This document shows, piece by piece, positions 1 through 7,559 of a DNA stretch of 64,000 nt. The notes below the pieces were generated by a model. That model did not search any database and was not told the DNA's origin. It was given only the letters and a program-made list of their open reading frames with translations. Source of the stretch: an uncultured Modestobacter sp. (GTDB taxonomy: Bacteria; Actinomycetota; Actinomycetes; Mycobacteriales; Geodermatophilaceae); assembly GCF_947486615.1 (NCBI RefSeq), contig NZ_CANKUD010000001.1, forward strand, positions 310,001 through 374,000, read 5' to 3'. The first letter of the stretch is position 1. Every line of letters begins with the position of its first letter. The translations under genes were made by a program, and so were the position numbers.

Positions 1-36
1 GAGGGCGTGCCCCGCCCACGGCCGGCGCCCGATGGC

Positions 37-1302
37 TCAGTTGTCCAGCTCGAACACCGTGGTGCTCTCGTACACCTCGCCCGGGCGCAGCTCGGTGGAC
101 GGGAAACCGGGCTGGTTCGGGGAGTCGGGGAAGTGCTGGGTCTCCAGCGCCAGCCCGTCGCTCTGCCGGTAGACGCTGCCGCCGGTGCCGACGATGGTGC
201 CGTCGAGGAAGTTGCCGGAGTAGAACTGCAGCCCGGGCTCCGTGGTCTCGATGGTCAGCGTGCGGCCGCTCTCCGGGTCGTGCAGCTCGGCGGCCTCCTC
301 CAGCTCGTCCTCGCCGTCCGAGCCCTCCCGGGCGCCGTCGTCGTCCCGGTCGAGCACCCAGTTGTGGTCGTAGCCCTGGCCGTAGAGCAGCTGCTGGTCG
401 GCGACCCGGATGCGGGCCCCGATGGCGGTGGCGTCCCGGAAGTCGAACGGGGTGCCCTCCACGGGTGCGATCTCGCCGGTCGGGATGAGCGTCTCGTCGA
501 CCGGGGTGTACGCGTCGGCGTCGATCTCCAGCTCGTGGTCGTAGATCGTCCCGGAGCCCTCGCCGCCGAGGTTCCAGTAGGTGTGCTGGGTCAGGTTGAC
601 CACGGTCGGCGCGTCGGTGGTGGCCTCGTAGTGGACGGTCAGCCGCTCCTGCCGGTCCACGCTGTAGGTGACGGTGGTGGTGAGCGTGCCGGGGAAGCCC
701 TGGTCGCCGTCCGGGCTGACCAGCTGCAACTGCAGGGCGGCGACCCGGCGGTCACCGACCGGGGTCGCGGCCCACACCCGGTCGTCGAAGCCCTCGGGTC
801 CGCCGTGCAGGGTGTTCGGCCCGTCGTTGAGCGGCAGCTGGTAGGTCTCGCCGTCGAGGTCGAAGGTGCCCCCGGCGATCCGGTTGCCGTAGCGGCCGAT
901 GAGCGAGCCGAAGTACGGGTCGGCGTCGGAGGCGTACCCGGCCACGTCCGGGAAGCCCAGGACGACGTTCTCCACCTGGCCGTGCCGGTCGGGCACCTCG
1001 AGGGTCTGGATCACCCCGCCGTAGGTCAGCACCCGCACCGTCATGTCCCCGTGGCGCAGCGTCCAGCGCTCGACCGGCGTGCCGTCGGGGGCGGTGCCGA
1101 AGGGCTCGACGGTGGTGCTCGCCTGCCCGCGGCCGTGGCCGCCGCCGCGGTCGGGGCGGTCCTCGGTGGCGCCGGCCGGTGCCGCGACGCTGCCGACGAG
1201 CAGGCCGGTGCTGAGCGCGGCGACCAGCGGCCAGGAGCGCCGTCGGCGGCGGCCGGCCACGGCGGTGGGGTGGGAAGAGGGCAGGGGCACACGTCCAGGC
1301 AT
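37..1302 (-). CDS. Secreted aldose 1-epimerase (galactose mutarotase)
   Basis: Predicted to interconvert alpha and beta anomers of hexoses such as galactose or glucose outside the membrane. The protein (about 421 aa) opens with an Arg-rich n-region (GRRRRRSW), a hydrophobic stretch and an AGA cleavage site near residue 45, so it looks exported; most family members are cytoplasmic. The mutarotase core shows NRIAGG, LHGGPEGFD with the first active-site His, NLTQHTYWNLGG with the second His, GYDHNW, and the C-terminal LETQHFPDSPNQ carrying the catalytic Glu. I chose the ATG at 1302 because GGAG lies 6 nt upstream and the signal peptide follows; a GTG at 1338 is an alternative. An acidic insert rich in Asp/Glu (about residues 325-345) interrupts the domain between GYDHNW and the C-terminal Glu. 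Monocistronic by appearance. Confidence 0.9.
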   Translation of the reverse strand: MPGRVPLPSSHPTAVAGRRRRRSWPLVAALSTGLLVGSVAAPAGATEDRPDRGGGHGRGQASTTVEPFGTAPDGTPVERWTLRHGDMTVRVLTYGGVIQTLEVPDRHGQVENVVLGFPDVAGYASDADPYFGSLIGRYGNRIAGGTFDLDGETYQLPLNDGPNTLHGGPEGFDDRVWAATPVGDRRVAALQLQLVSPDGDQGFPGTLTTTVTYSVDRQERLTVHYEATTDAPTVVNLTQHTYWNLGGEGSGTIYDHELEIDADAYTPVDETLIPTGEIAPVEGTPFDFRDATAIGARIRVADQQLLYGQGYDHNWVLDRDDDGAREGSDGEDELEEAAELHDPESGRTLTIETTEPGLQFYSGNFLDGTIVGTGGSVYRQSDGLALETQHFPDSPNQPGFPSTELRPGEVYESTTVFELDN

Positions 1303-1446
1303 GCGGGACTCCGTCGTCCGTCGCGGTGGCAGGTGCACGTGCCCCTCGACACCGGAACGGCGAACGGGGACGTGCCCTCGGTCGGTCCTGTGGAACGCAG
1401 TCGACGGTAGGGACGCCGCCGAGCGCCTGTCAATGGCGGGTCGGGG

Positions 1447-1761
1447 TCAGTCCCGGCCGACCGTGGCCGTGCTCCGCGACCGGTAGAGCAGGTCGCCGTG
1501 CTCAGCTTGGTGCCGAGCGATGTAGCCCTCGACGAAGGGGCACACGGCCAGCACCCGCAGTCCCTGGCGGCGGACGTCGTCCAGCGCCTGACGCACCAGG
1601 GCCGAGGCGACGCCCCGCCCCTCGTGCCCGGGGTACACCTCGGTGTGGGTGAACACGACGAGCTCCGCCGTCTTCAGGTACTCCGCGATCGCGGCCAGCT
1701 CACCGCCGACGCGCCCCTCGTAGCGGTGCTGCTCGCTCGCGTCGGTCATCTCGACCTGCAT
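1447..1761 (-). CDS. Small GNAT-fold N-acetyltransferase
   Basis: A 104-aa single-domain GNAT protein of the short YidJ/NATD1-like type. The acetyl-CoA loop is visible as GHEGRGVASALV, followed by the helix and the family signature CPFVEGYIARH near the C-terminus. Such proteins are presumed to transfer acetyl groups, but the substrate is unknown for nearly all of them. The ATG has a GAGGGGAC ribosome site just upstream. It is transcribed leftward, separate from the ligase gene that diverges from it by about 116 bp. Confidence 0.85.
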   Translation of the reverse strand: MQVEMTDASEQHRYEGRVGGELAAIAEYLKTAELVVFTHTEVYPGHEGRGVASALVRQALDDVRRQGLRVLAVCPFVEGYIARHQAEHGDLLYRSRSTATVGRD

Positions 1762-1877
1762 GGTCGTCCCCTCTCGCCGCCCGGGTGGTCGGCCACATCC
1801 TGGCCGGGCCGGGACCGTGCGAGGGCGCCGGGGTGCGGCCGCCCGCTGATCGCCGTCGTCGCTGCGACCATGGCGGC

Positions 1878-3425
1878 GTGCTGCTCGCCGACGTCCTCGC
1901 CACCTCTGCCACCGTCACCGCGACCAGGTCCCGGACGGCGAAGGCCACGGCGATCGCGGACCTGCTCCGCCGGGCTGCCACCGACGAGGTCGAGCCGGTG
2001 ACCGCGTGGCTGTCCGGTGAGGTGCGGCAGGGCCGGCTGGGCGTCGGGTGGCGCACCCTGTCGGCGCTGTCGGGCCCGGCTGCGCCCGAGCCGTCGCTGA
2101 CCGTGCTCGCCGTCGACTCGGCCCTCACCGAGCTGGCCGGCGTGGCCGGCCCCGGTTCGGCCGCCCGGCGGGACGCCGTGCTGCGCACCCTGCTGGATGC
2201 GGCCACCGCCGACGAGCAGCAGTTCCTGGTCCGGCTGCTCACCGGTGAGCTGCGCCAGGGAGCGCTGGAGGGCGTCGTGCTGGACGCGGTCGCCACCGCC
2301 GCCGACGTGCCGGCCACCGCCCTCCGGCGGGCGTTCATGCTCTCCGGGCGGCTCCCGGAGACCGCGGCCCTGGCGCTCACCGGCGGGGTCGAGGCGCTGG
2401 CCGCGGTGCGCCTGGAGGTCGGCCGGCCGGTGCGCCCGATGCTGGCCAGCCCGGGGTCGTCGCTGGACGCCGCGCTCGCCGACCTCGGCACCGACGTGAC
2501 CGTGGAGACCAAGCTGGACGGCGCCCGGATCCAGGTGCACCGGGACGGCGACGTCGTCCGGGTGTGGACCCGCACGCTGCGCGAGGTCACCGACGGGGTG
2601 CCGGAGCTGGTCGAGCGGATCCGGGCGCTGCCCTGCCGAACGGCCGTGCTGGACGGCGAGACCCTCGCGCTGGACGACGACGGCCGGCCGCGCGCGTTCC
2701 AGGACACGATGAGCCGGTTCGGCAGCGACGCCGCGGACGCCGGCGTGCTGCTCAGCCCGTTCCTGTTCGACGTGCTGCACCTGGACGGCCGCGACCTGCT
2801 GGACGAGCCGCTGTCGGTCCGGCTGGACGCGCTGGCCGGGCTGCTCGCCGCCGAGGAGCACGCCGCGCTCCGGATGCCCGGGGTGCGCCGGCCGACCCCG
2901 GAGCAGGCGGCCGGGGTGCTCGAGGACGCGCTCGCCGCCGGGCACGAGGGCGTGGTGGTCAAGGCACTGGACGCCCCGTACGCGGCCGGACGCCGCGGCC
3001 GGTCGTGGCAGAAGGTCAAGCCGGTGCACACCCTGGACCTGGTGGTGCTCGGCGCCGAGTGGGGCTACGGCCGGCGCAGCGGCCGGCTGTCCAACATCCA
3101 CCTGGGCGCCCGGGACCCCGATGGCGGCGAGCCGCTGATGGTCGGCAAGACCTTCAAGGGCATGACCGAAGAGCTGCTGGAGTGGCAGACCCGCACCTTC
3201 CCCGGGCTCGCCGCCGAGCAGGCCGAGTGGGGCCTGCGGCTGCGGCCGGAGCTGGTGGTGGAGATCGCCCTGGACGGCGCGCAGCGCAGCACCCGCTACC
3301 CCGGCGGGCTGGCGCTGCGCTTCGCCCGGGTGGTCCGCTACCGGCCGGACAAGACCGCTGCCGAGGCCGACACGCTGGACGCGGTGCGCGCCCTGCTCGC
3401 CGGCGGTGCGGCCGCGGCCGGCTGA
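1878..3425 (+). CDS. ligB: ATP-dependent DNA ligase, LigB type
   Basis: Seals nicks using ATP, forming an enzyme-AMP intermediate. At about 515 aa it matches the mycobacterial LigB (Rv3062) architecture end to end: an N-terminal DNA-binding domain (about 1-170, LLADVLATS start), the nucleotidyltransferase domain with the adenylated lysine in ETKLDGARIQ, GHEGVVVKA and KVKPVHTLDLVVL motifs, and the C-terminal OB domain with VGKTFKGMT and a STRYPGGLALRFARVVRYRPDK end. The GTG at 1878 is chosen because its first residues align with LigB; upstream in-frame sequence is low-complexity. Bacteria normally rely on NAD-dependent LigA for replication, so this is probably a repair or accessory ligase. It stands alone and converges on the next gene with a 10-bp gap. 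Confidence 0.93.
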   Translation: MLLADVLATSATVTATRSRTAKATAIADLLRRAATDEVEPVTAWLSGEVRQGRLGVGWRTLSALSGPAAPEPSLTVLAVDSALTELAGVAGPGSAARRDAVLRTLLDAATADEQQFLVRLLTGELRQGALEGVVLDAVATAADVPATALRRAFMLSGRLPETAALALTGGVEALAAVRLEVGRPVRPMLASPGSSLDAALADLGTDVTVETKLDGARIQVHRDGDVVRVWTRTLREVTDGVPELVERIRALPCRTAVLDGETLALDDDGRPRAFQDTMSRFGSDAADAGVLLSPFLFDVLHLDGRDLLDEPLSVRLDALAGLLAAEEHAALRMPGVRRPTPEQAAGVLEDALAAGHEGVVVKALDAPYAAGRRGRSWQKVKPVHTLDLVVLGAEWGYGRRSGRLSNIHLGARDPDGGEPLMVGKTFKGMTEELLEWQTRTFPGLAAEQAEWGLRLRPELVVEIALDGAQRSTRYPGGLALRFARVVRYRPDKTAAEADTLDAVRALLAGGAAAAG

Positions 3426-3435
3426 CCCGCGCCGG

Positions 3436-3813
3436 TCAGCGGCGGTGCCAGCGGACCGTGCCGGCCGCGGCGAGGGAGAGCACCGTGAGCGACAGCCCGG
3501 CGCTGCGACCGGCGACGTCCCCGCCACGGCGGCCGACCAGGACGGCGGCCGCGTCGAGTGCGGTGAGCAGCAGGGTGACCTCGGTGGTGCGCCGGGCCTG
3601 CGGTGCGGGGGTGACGAGCAGCGCGGCGCCCATCGCGATGTTGCGGGCGGCGATCAGCCGCACCAGCAGCGGCAGCGCCACGTCGGTGCGGGTGGCCTCC
3701 TCCCGCACGCCCAGCACCCGGGTGATCGCCCGTGGCGCGAACAGCGCCCCGGTGCCCAGCCAGATCGACAACGACCCGATCGTCTTACGGGTCCCGTCCC
3801 AGTCGCTCGTCAT
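3436..3813 (-). CDS. Small four-helix-like membrane protein, unknown function
   Basis: A 125-aa protein with several hydrophobic segments (GSLSIWLGTGALF, LLVRLIAARNIAMGAALLV, LLLTALDAAAVLV, LSLTVLSLAAAGTV), suggesting three to four membrane helices. It looks like a DUF4267-type small integral membrane protein, but I cannot give a function. Its ATG overlaps the stop of the upstream membrane-protein gene in an ATGA arrangement, so translation is probably coupled. A protein of the same general pattern (Pro-Arg, Leu-x-Ala-Arg, Ala-Leu-Asp-Ala spacing) occurs at 49853-50221, also as the last gene of an overlapping set. Confidence 0.75.
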   Translation of the reverse strand: MTSDWDGTRKTIGSLSIWLGTGALFAPRAITRVLGVREEATRTDVALPLLVRLIAARNIAMGAALLVTPAPQARRTTEVTLLLTALDAAAVLVGRRGGDVAGRSAGLSLTVLSLAAAGTVRWHRR

Positions 3814-4370
3814 GCTCGGCTGGTGCCCGGCGGCCGGGCCGGCCAACCGGAGGCGAGCACGACCACCACGGCCAGGAACGGCAGCGTCGCGGTGCTGGCC
3901 ACCAGGTCGCTGACCGTCGCCACGGTGAACGCGCCGACGCCCGGTGAGTCCAGCGGTCCGAGCACCCGGCCCGCGCCGAGCGCGGCGACCGAGGCGGGGA
4001 TGGTCAGCAACGCGGACACCGCGCCACCGGCAGCCACCCCGGCCAGCACCGTGCCCGGCGCCCGCCGCACCGCCCGGCCGGCCAGGACGACGCCGCGGCG
4101 CAGCGCGCCGGCGGTCTCCGCACCGCGGCCGGCGGGCAGCCCGGCGAGCGCGCCGGTGACCCACAGCTGGGCGATCAGGCCGGTGGTGAAGCCGACGGCG
4201 TCCACTGCCAGGGCGGCGGCCAGCCGGGGGTCGTCCCAGACCAGCACCTGGCGCGCCACGTCGGGCACCGTGTTCACCAGCGCGGCCGCCAGGGCGACCG
4301 ACCATGCGGCGGGGGCGTGCCGCCGCAGCACGTCCAGCGCCGCGCGGAGCGTGCCCAGCGGTGCGGGCAT
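3810..4370 (-). CDS. Integral membrane protein, unknown function
   Basis: A 186-aa hydrophobic protein with about five membrane-spanning stretches (for example WSVALAAALVNTV, VDAVGFTTGLIAQLWVTGALAGL, TVLAGVAAGGAVSALLTI, LPFLAVVVVLASG). No catalytic motif is recognisable. Its start codon overlaps the stop of the methyltransferase gene (TGATG) and its stop overlaps the start of the next small membrane protein (ATGA), so the three genes form a tightly coupled unit. The function may concern the membrane-associated substrate of the methyltransferase, but that is inference from context only. Confidence 0.75.
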   Translation of the reverse strand: MPAPLGTLRAALDVLRRHAPAAWSVALAAALVNTVPDVARQVLVWDDPRLAAALAVDAVGFTTGLIAQLWVTGALAGLPAGRGAETAGALRRGVVLAGRAVRRAPGTVLAGVAAGGAVSALLTIPASVAALGAGRVLGPLDSPGVGAFTVATVSDLVASTATLPFLAVVVVLASGWPARPPGTSRA

Positions 4371-5038
4371 CAGGCCCGGGTGGCGACGAGCGCCGTCCAG
4401 CAGCCGGCAAGCCGGGTCTCCTGGGCGGTGACGTCCAGCCCGGTGGCGCGGCAGGCGTCGGCCAGGCCGGCCGGGGTGGGGCGGTCGCCGTCGGCCGGGT
4501 GCCGGGAGACCGCGCGCAGCGGCCGGCTGTCGACGAACCGGGCGGTCATCTCGCAGGAGTAGAGCCGCCCGCCCGGGCGCAGCACCCGCGCGGCCTCGCC
4601 CAGCACCGCCCGCCAGTCGTCGGCGTGGTGCAGCACGTGGTAGCCGAAGACGGCGTCGTAGCCGCCGTCGGGAGCAGTCAGGTGGGTGGCGTCGCCGGCC
4701 GCGACGGTCACCCGGTCGCCCAGGTCCGCCACCGCCACGCGGCAGGCGTCCACGCTGGCGGGGAAGAGCTCGACGCCGTCGGCGTGGGCGGCGCCGAAGG
4801 TGTCCAGCGCCAGCCGCAGGCCGGTGCCGCGCCGGCCGGTGCCGAGTTCGAGCACCCGGCCGCCGGGGACCTGCCCACCCAGGCGCAGCAGCCGGCGGGC
4901 CTCCACCTGGCGCTGCACGCGGGCCCGCAGTGCGGCGTCCACCCAGAGCCGGTTCGCGTCGACCACGGTCGAGGGGACGGCGGGGCGCGCAGGTGTGTCG
5001 GGCACGGTCCGGTGGTGCCCCGTCACCGGTCGGCACAA
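4370..5038 (-). CDS. SAM-dependent methyltransferase, class I
   Basis: About 210-222 aa with a Rossmann methyltransferase core. Motif I is VLELGTGRRGTGLRLAL, followed by an acidic residue at the end of strand 2 (GVELFPAS), GDATHL, and the post-motif YDAVFGYHVLHH. VLRPGGRLYSCEMTARF matches the strand-5 region of Methyltransf_11-type enzymes. The acceptor is unknown. The first in-frame start is TTG at 5038; a GTG at 5005 is equally possible, since no clear ribosome site separates them. It is the first gene of a coupled operon with two membrane proteins. Confidence 0.85.
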   Translation of the reverse strand: MCRPVTGHHRTVPDTPARPAVPSTVVDANRLWVDAALRARVQRQVEARRLLRLGGQVPGGRVLELGTGRRGTGLRLALDTFGAAHADGVELFPASVDACRVAVADLGDRVTVAAGDATHLTAPDGGYDAVFGYHVLHHADDWRAVLGEAARVLRPGGRLYSCEMTARFVDSRPLRAVSRHPADGDRPTPAGLADACRATGLDVTAQETRLAGCWTALVATRA

Positions 5039-5083
5039 CCGTCAGCCCACCGGTCGCGGCCGTCGGAAAGGCGGGCTCGGCCG

Positions 5084-6202
5084 TCAGGTCGCCGAACGCC
5101 TCCCGCCGCGCGGACGGCGCACGGGTGAGCCCGGCGTGGCCAGCAGGAACACCGCGCCGAGGCCGATCAGCAGCCACTGGCTGACCAGCCGGTAGACCAG
5201 CACGGCCGGGACCGCCTGGCTGGCCGGCATCCCGGCGGCGACGAGCGCGGCGACCAGCGCGGCCTCGACCACGCCGATCCCGCCGGGGGTCAGCCGGGCG
5301 GAGGAGACCAGTGCCCCGGCCGCCCAGGCCAGCACGAGCCCCTGCCAGGGCACCGGGGCGCCGACGGCCACCAGCGCGAGGGCCAGGCAGCCGATGTCGA
5401 GCACCCAGTTGGCCAGCGCCAGGAGGAACGCCCGGCCGCCGGTGGCCGGGCTGAGCCGGAAGGCGCCGAGGGAGGTGAACAGGTCGTCGATCCGCTGGTC
5501 GACGTGCGCGGCGCGCAGCGCCGGGACCCAGCGCGCCAGCAGCACGGCGGTGCGGCCGACCAGCCGCACGACCACGGTGCGGCTGCGGGCGTGCCGCAGC
5601 ACCAGCAGCACGCCCGCGATCGGCACGACGCCGGCGACGGTGGCCAGGAAGGCGCCGAGGGCACCGACCAGCGACCCGGTCAGCGCCGAGCCGACGGCGA
5701 GCACCACGGCCAGCGTGGCGGTGGCCACGATCCCGGAGACTGCCAGCGCCCAGCCCACCAGGGCGGTGCTGTTGCCCAGCGCGTGCAGCCGCCGGTAGGT
5801 GTAGGCGGCACTGGCGGCCGCTCCGGCGACCGGCACCGTCGCGGAGATCGTGTTGCCGGCGTAGATGGTGGTGGTGGCGTGCAGCAGCGGTACGTGGCCA
5901 CCGCCGGCGCGCAGCAGCCATCGCTGCTGCAGCACCAGGCAGTGCATCGACACCAGTGCCACGCCGGCCGCCAGCAGCACCCACGACCAGCGGACGCCGA
6001 CCAGGCCGTCCCACCACTCGGCGATCCGGTCGTGGAAGACGACGACGAGCACCACCCCGGCGACCAGCAGGACGACCCGCAGCAGCACCCCGGCCAGGAC
6101 GGCCCGTCGGTGGCGCCCGACCGGTGGCTGGTCGGGCCGCGCGCTGGTGGCCCCGGCGACGGCGACCCGCTCCGGTGGTCCGCCGGCGTCTGCGGCGGTC
6201 AC
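5084..6202 (-). CDS. Lysylphosphatidylglycerol synthase-TM / UPF0104 family membrane protein
   Basis: A roughly 372-aa polytopic membrane protein with about eight helices. The middle of the protein shows family-like features: TTTIYAGNTISATVPVAG, then GGRAFLLALANWVLDIGCLALAL and RLTPGGIGVVEAALVAAL. The last is the characteristic TPGGIGxxE motif of the flippase-like half of MprF and its stand-alone relatives. In MprF this region moves aminoacyl-phosphatidylglycerol across the membrane; stand-alone members are thought to transport lipids or isoprenoid-linked sugars. The C-terminal aminoacyl-transferase domain of MprF is absent. The GTG at 6202 follows a GAGGGG site. Upstream in-frame sequence is Pro/Gly-rich and probably non-coding. 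Confidence 0.85.
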   Translation of the reverse strand: MTAADAGGPPERVAVAGATSARPDQPPVGRHRRAVLAGVLLRVVLLVAGVVLVVVFHDRIAEWWDGLVGVRWSWVLLAAGVALVSMHCLVLQQRWLLRAGGGHVPLLHATTTIYAGNTISATVPVAGAAASAAYTYRRLHALGNSTALVGWALAVSGIVATATLAVVLAVGSALTGSLVGALGAFLATVAGVVPIAGVLLVLRHARSRTVVVRLVGRTAVLLARWVPALRAAHVDQRIDDLFTSLGAFRLSPATGGRAFLLALANWVLDIGCLALALVAVGAPVPWQGLVLAWAAGALVSSARLTPGGIGVVEAALVAALVAAGMPASQAVPAVLVYRLVSQWLLIGLGAVFLLATPGSPVRRPRGGRRSAT

Positions 6203-6301
6203 CGGCCCGGCCCCTCGACCGGCGCCGGCCCGGGGACCACACGCCCCCGGCGGCGCCGCATCGGGACGGCGAGGGGGTGGGACATGCGCCCATCCTCCCA
6301 A

Positions 6302-6322
6302 GCCCCCGGCGGGACCGGGGGC
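6302..6322 (-). terminator. GC-rich hairpin after the luciferase-like gene
   Basis: Perfect 8-bp inverted repeat GCCCCCGG / CCGGGGGC with a 5-nt loop, located 67 bp downstream of the flavin oxidoreductase stop and upstream of the next leftward gene. No U-tract follows, which is common for actinobacterial intrinsic terminators. Confidence 0.5.
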
Positions 6323-6388
6323 ACCGCGCCCGCCACCGACGCCGCGTGGCGGGTGCAACGGGCCACCGGCGCGACGACGGGCCCCAGG

Positions 6389-7417
6389 TCAGGCGGCGGT
6401 GACCCGCGGGGCCACCTCGGTCCCGAGCAGCTCGATCCCGCGCAGCAGGTCGGCGTGTGCCAGCCGCGGGTTGGTCATCTGCAGCGAGATCCGGTCGACC
6501 CCGCCCAGCTGGCCGGAGATGCGCACCAGCTTCTCGGCCACGGTGTCCGGGTCGCCCATGAAGAAGGCGCCGTCCGGGCCGCTGGTGGCGTCGAACTGGG
6601 CCCGCGACGGCGGGGCGAAGCCGCGCTCCCGGGAGACCTTGGTGAACATCTCGTGCCAGCCCGGGTAGATGGTGTCCGCGGCGGCCTGGTTGCTCTCGGC
6701 GACGAAGCCGAACACGTGCAGGCCGACCTGCAGCGCCTCGGGCGCGTGCCCGGCCTGCGCCCCGGCCCGGCGGTAGAGGTCGACCAGCGGCGCGAACTGC
6801 CGCGGCTCACCGCCGATGATCGCCACCATCAGCGGCAGGCCGAGCAGCCCGGCCCGGGCGAAGGACTCCGGGCTGCCGCCCACGCCCACCCAGATCGGCA
6901 GCGGGCTCTGCAGCGGGCGGGGGTAGACGCCCTGCCCGGTGAGCGCCGGGCGGTGCCGGCCGGACCAGGTGACGTGCTCGGAGTCGCGGATCTGCAGCAG
7001 CAGGTCCAGCTTCTCGGTGAACAGGGTGTCGTAGTCGGCCAGGCTCAGCCCGAACAGCGGGAACGCCTCGGTGAACGAACCACGCCCGACGACCAGGTCG
7101 ATCCGGCCCTTGGAGATCAGGTCCAGGGTGGCGAACTCCTGGAACACCCGGACCGGGTCGGCGGCGCTGAGCACGTTGACCGCGCTGCCCAGCCGGATCC
7201 GCGAGGTGCGGGCGGCAGCGGCCGCCAGGATGACCGCCGGCGCCGAGTCGTAGTACTCCGGGCGGTGGTGCTCCCCGATGCCGAAGGAGTACAGGCCCAC
7301 CTGGTCGGCGAGCGCGATCTCCTCCAGCAGGTGCTCCATCCGCTCCTCGGGCCCGACGAGGCGCTCGGTCACGGGATCGGTCACTGCTGCGACGAAGCTG
7401 TCGACGCCGATGTGCAT
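6389..7417 (-). CDS. LLM-class (luciferase-like) flavin-dependent oxidoreductase
   Basis: A 342-aa bacterial-luciferase-fold enzyme (TIM barrel binding FMN or F420). Typical landmarks are FGIGEHHRPEYYDSAP near the N-terminus, RIRLGSAVNVLSAADPVRVFQEFATLD, GRIDLVVGRGS, YPRPLQSPLPIWVGVGGSPES, and the C-terminal FMGDPDTVAEKL. These proteins are usually FMNH2- or F420-dependent monooxygenases or dehydrogenases; this subgroup has no settled substrate. ATG at 7417 follows CCGGGAGG. It diverges from the alditol oxidase gene, with a short inverted repeat in the 142-bp space between them. Confidence 0.88.
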   Translation of the reverse strand: MHIGVDSFVAAVTDPVTERLVGPEERMEHLLEEIALADQVGLYSFGIGEHHRPEYYDSAPAVILAAAAARTSRIRLGSAVNVLSAADPVRVFQEFATLDLISKGRIDLVVGRGSFTEAFPLFGLSLADYDTLFTEKLDLLLQIRDSEHVTWSGRHRPALTGQGVYPRPLQSPLPIWVGVGGSPESFARAGLLGLPLMVAIIGGEPRQFAPLVDLYRRAGAQAGHAPEALQVGLHVFGFVAESNQAAADTIYPGWHEMFTKVSRERGFAPPSRAQFDATSGPDGAFFMGDPDTVAEKLVRISGQLGGVDRISLQMTNPRLAHADLLRGIELLGTEVAPRVTAA

Positions 7418-7462
7418 GGGGTCCTCCCGGAGCGGGACGTCGACGGCGGAGTCCGTCAAACG

Positions 7463-7479
7463 TTCAACCACATTGAACC
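7463..7479. promoter_or_regulatory. Candidate operator, 6-5-6 inverted repeat
   Basis: GTTCAA and TTGAAC arms with a 5-nt spacer lie in the divergent intergenic region between the LLM oxidoreductase and alditol oxidase genes, 46 bp upstream of the LLM start. The AT-rich character stands out from the surrounding GC-rich DNA. It resembles sites bound by dimeric MarR or TetR-type repressors, but no such regulator gene is adjacent, so the binding protein is unknown. Confidence 0.45.
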
Positions 7480-7559
7480 AGGGAGGGCGGTCCGGTGTTC
7501 CTCGCCGGGCCGGCCGGCCCTCGGCCGACGCTCGACGCCGAGCTGCGGGACACTGGGGT

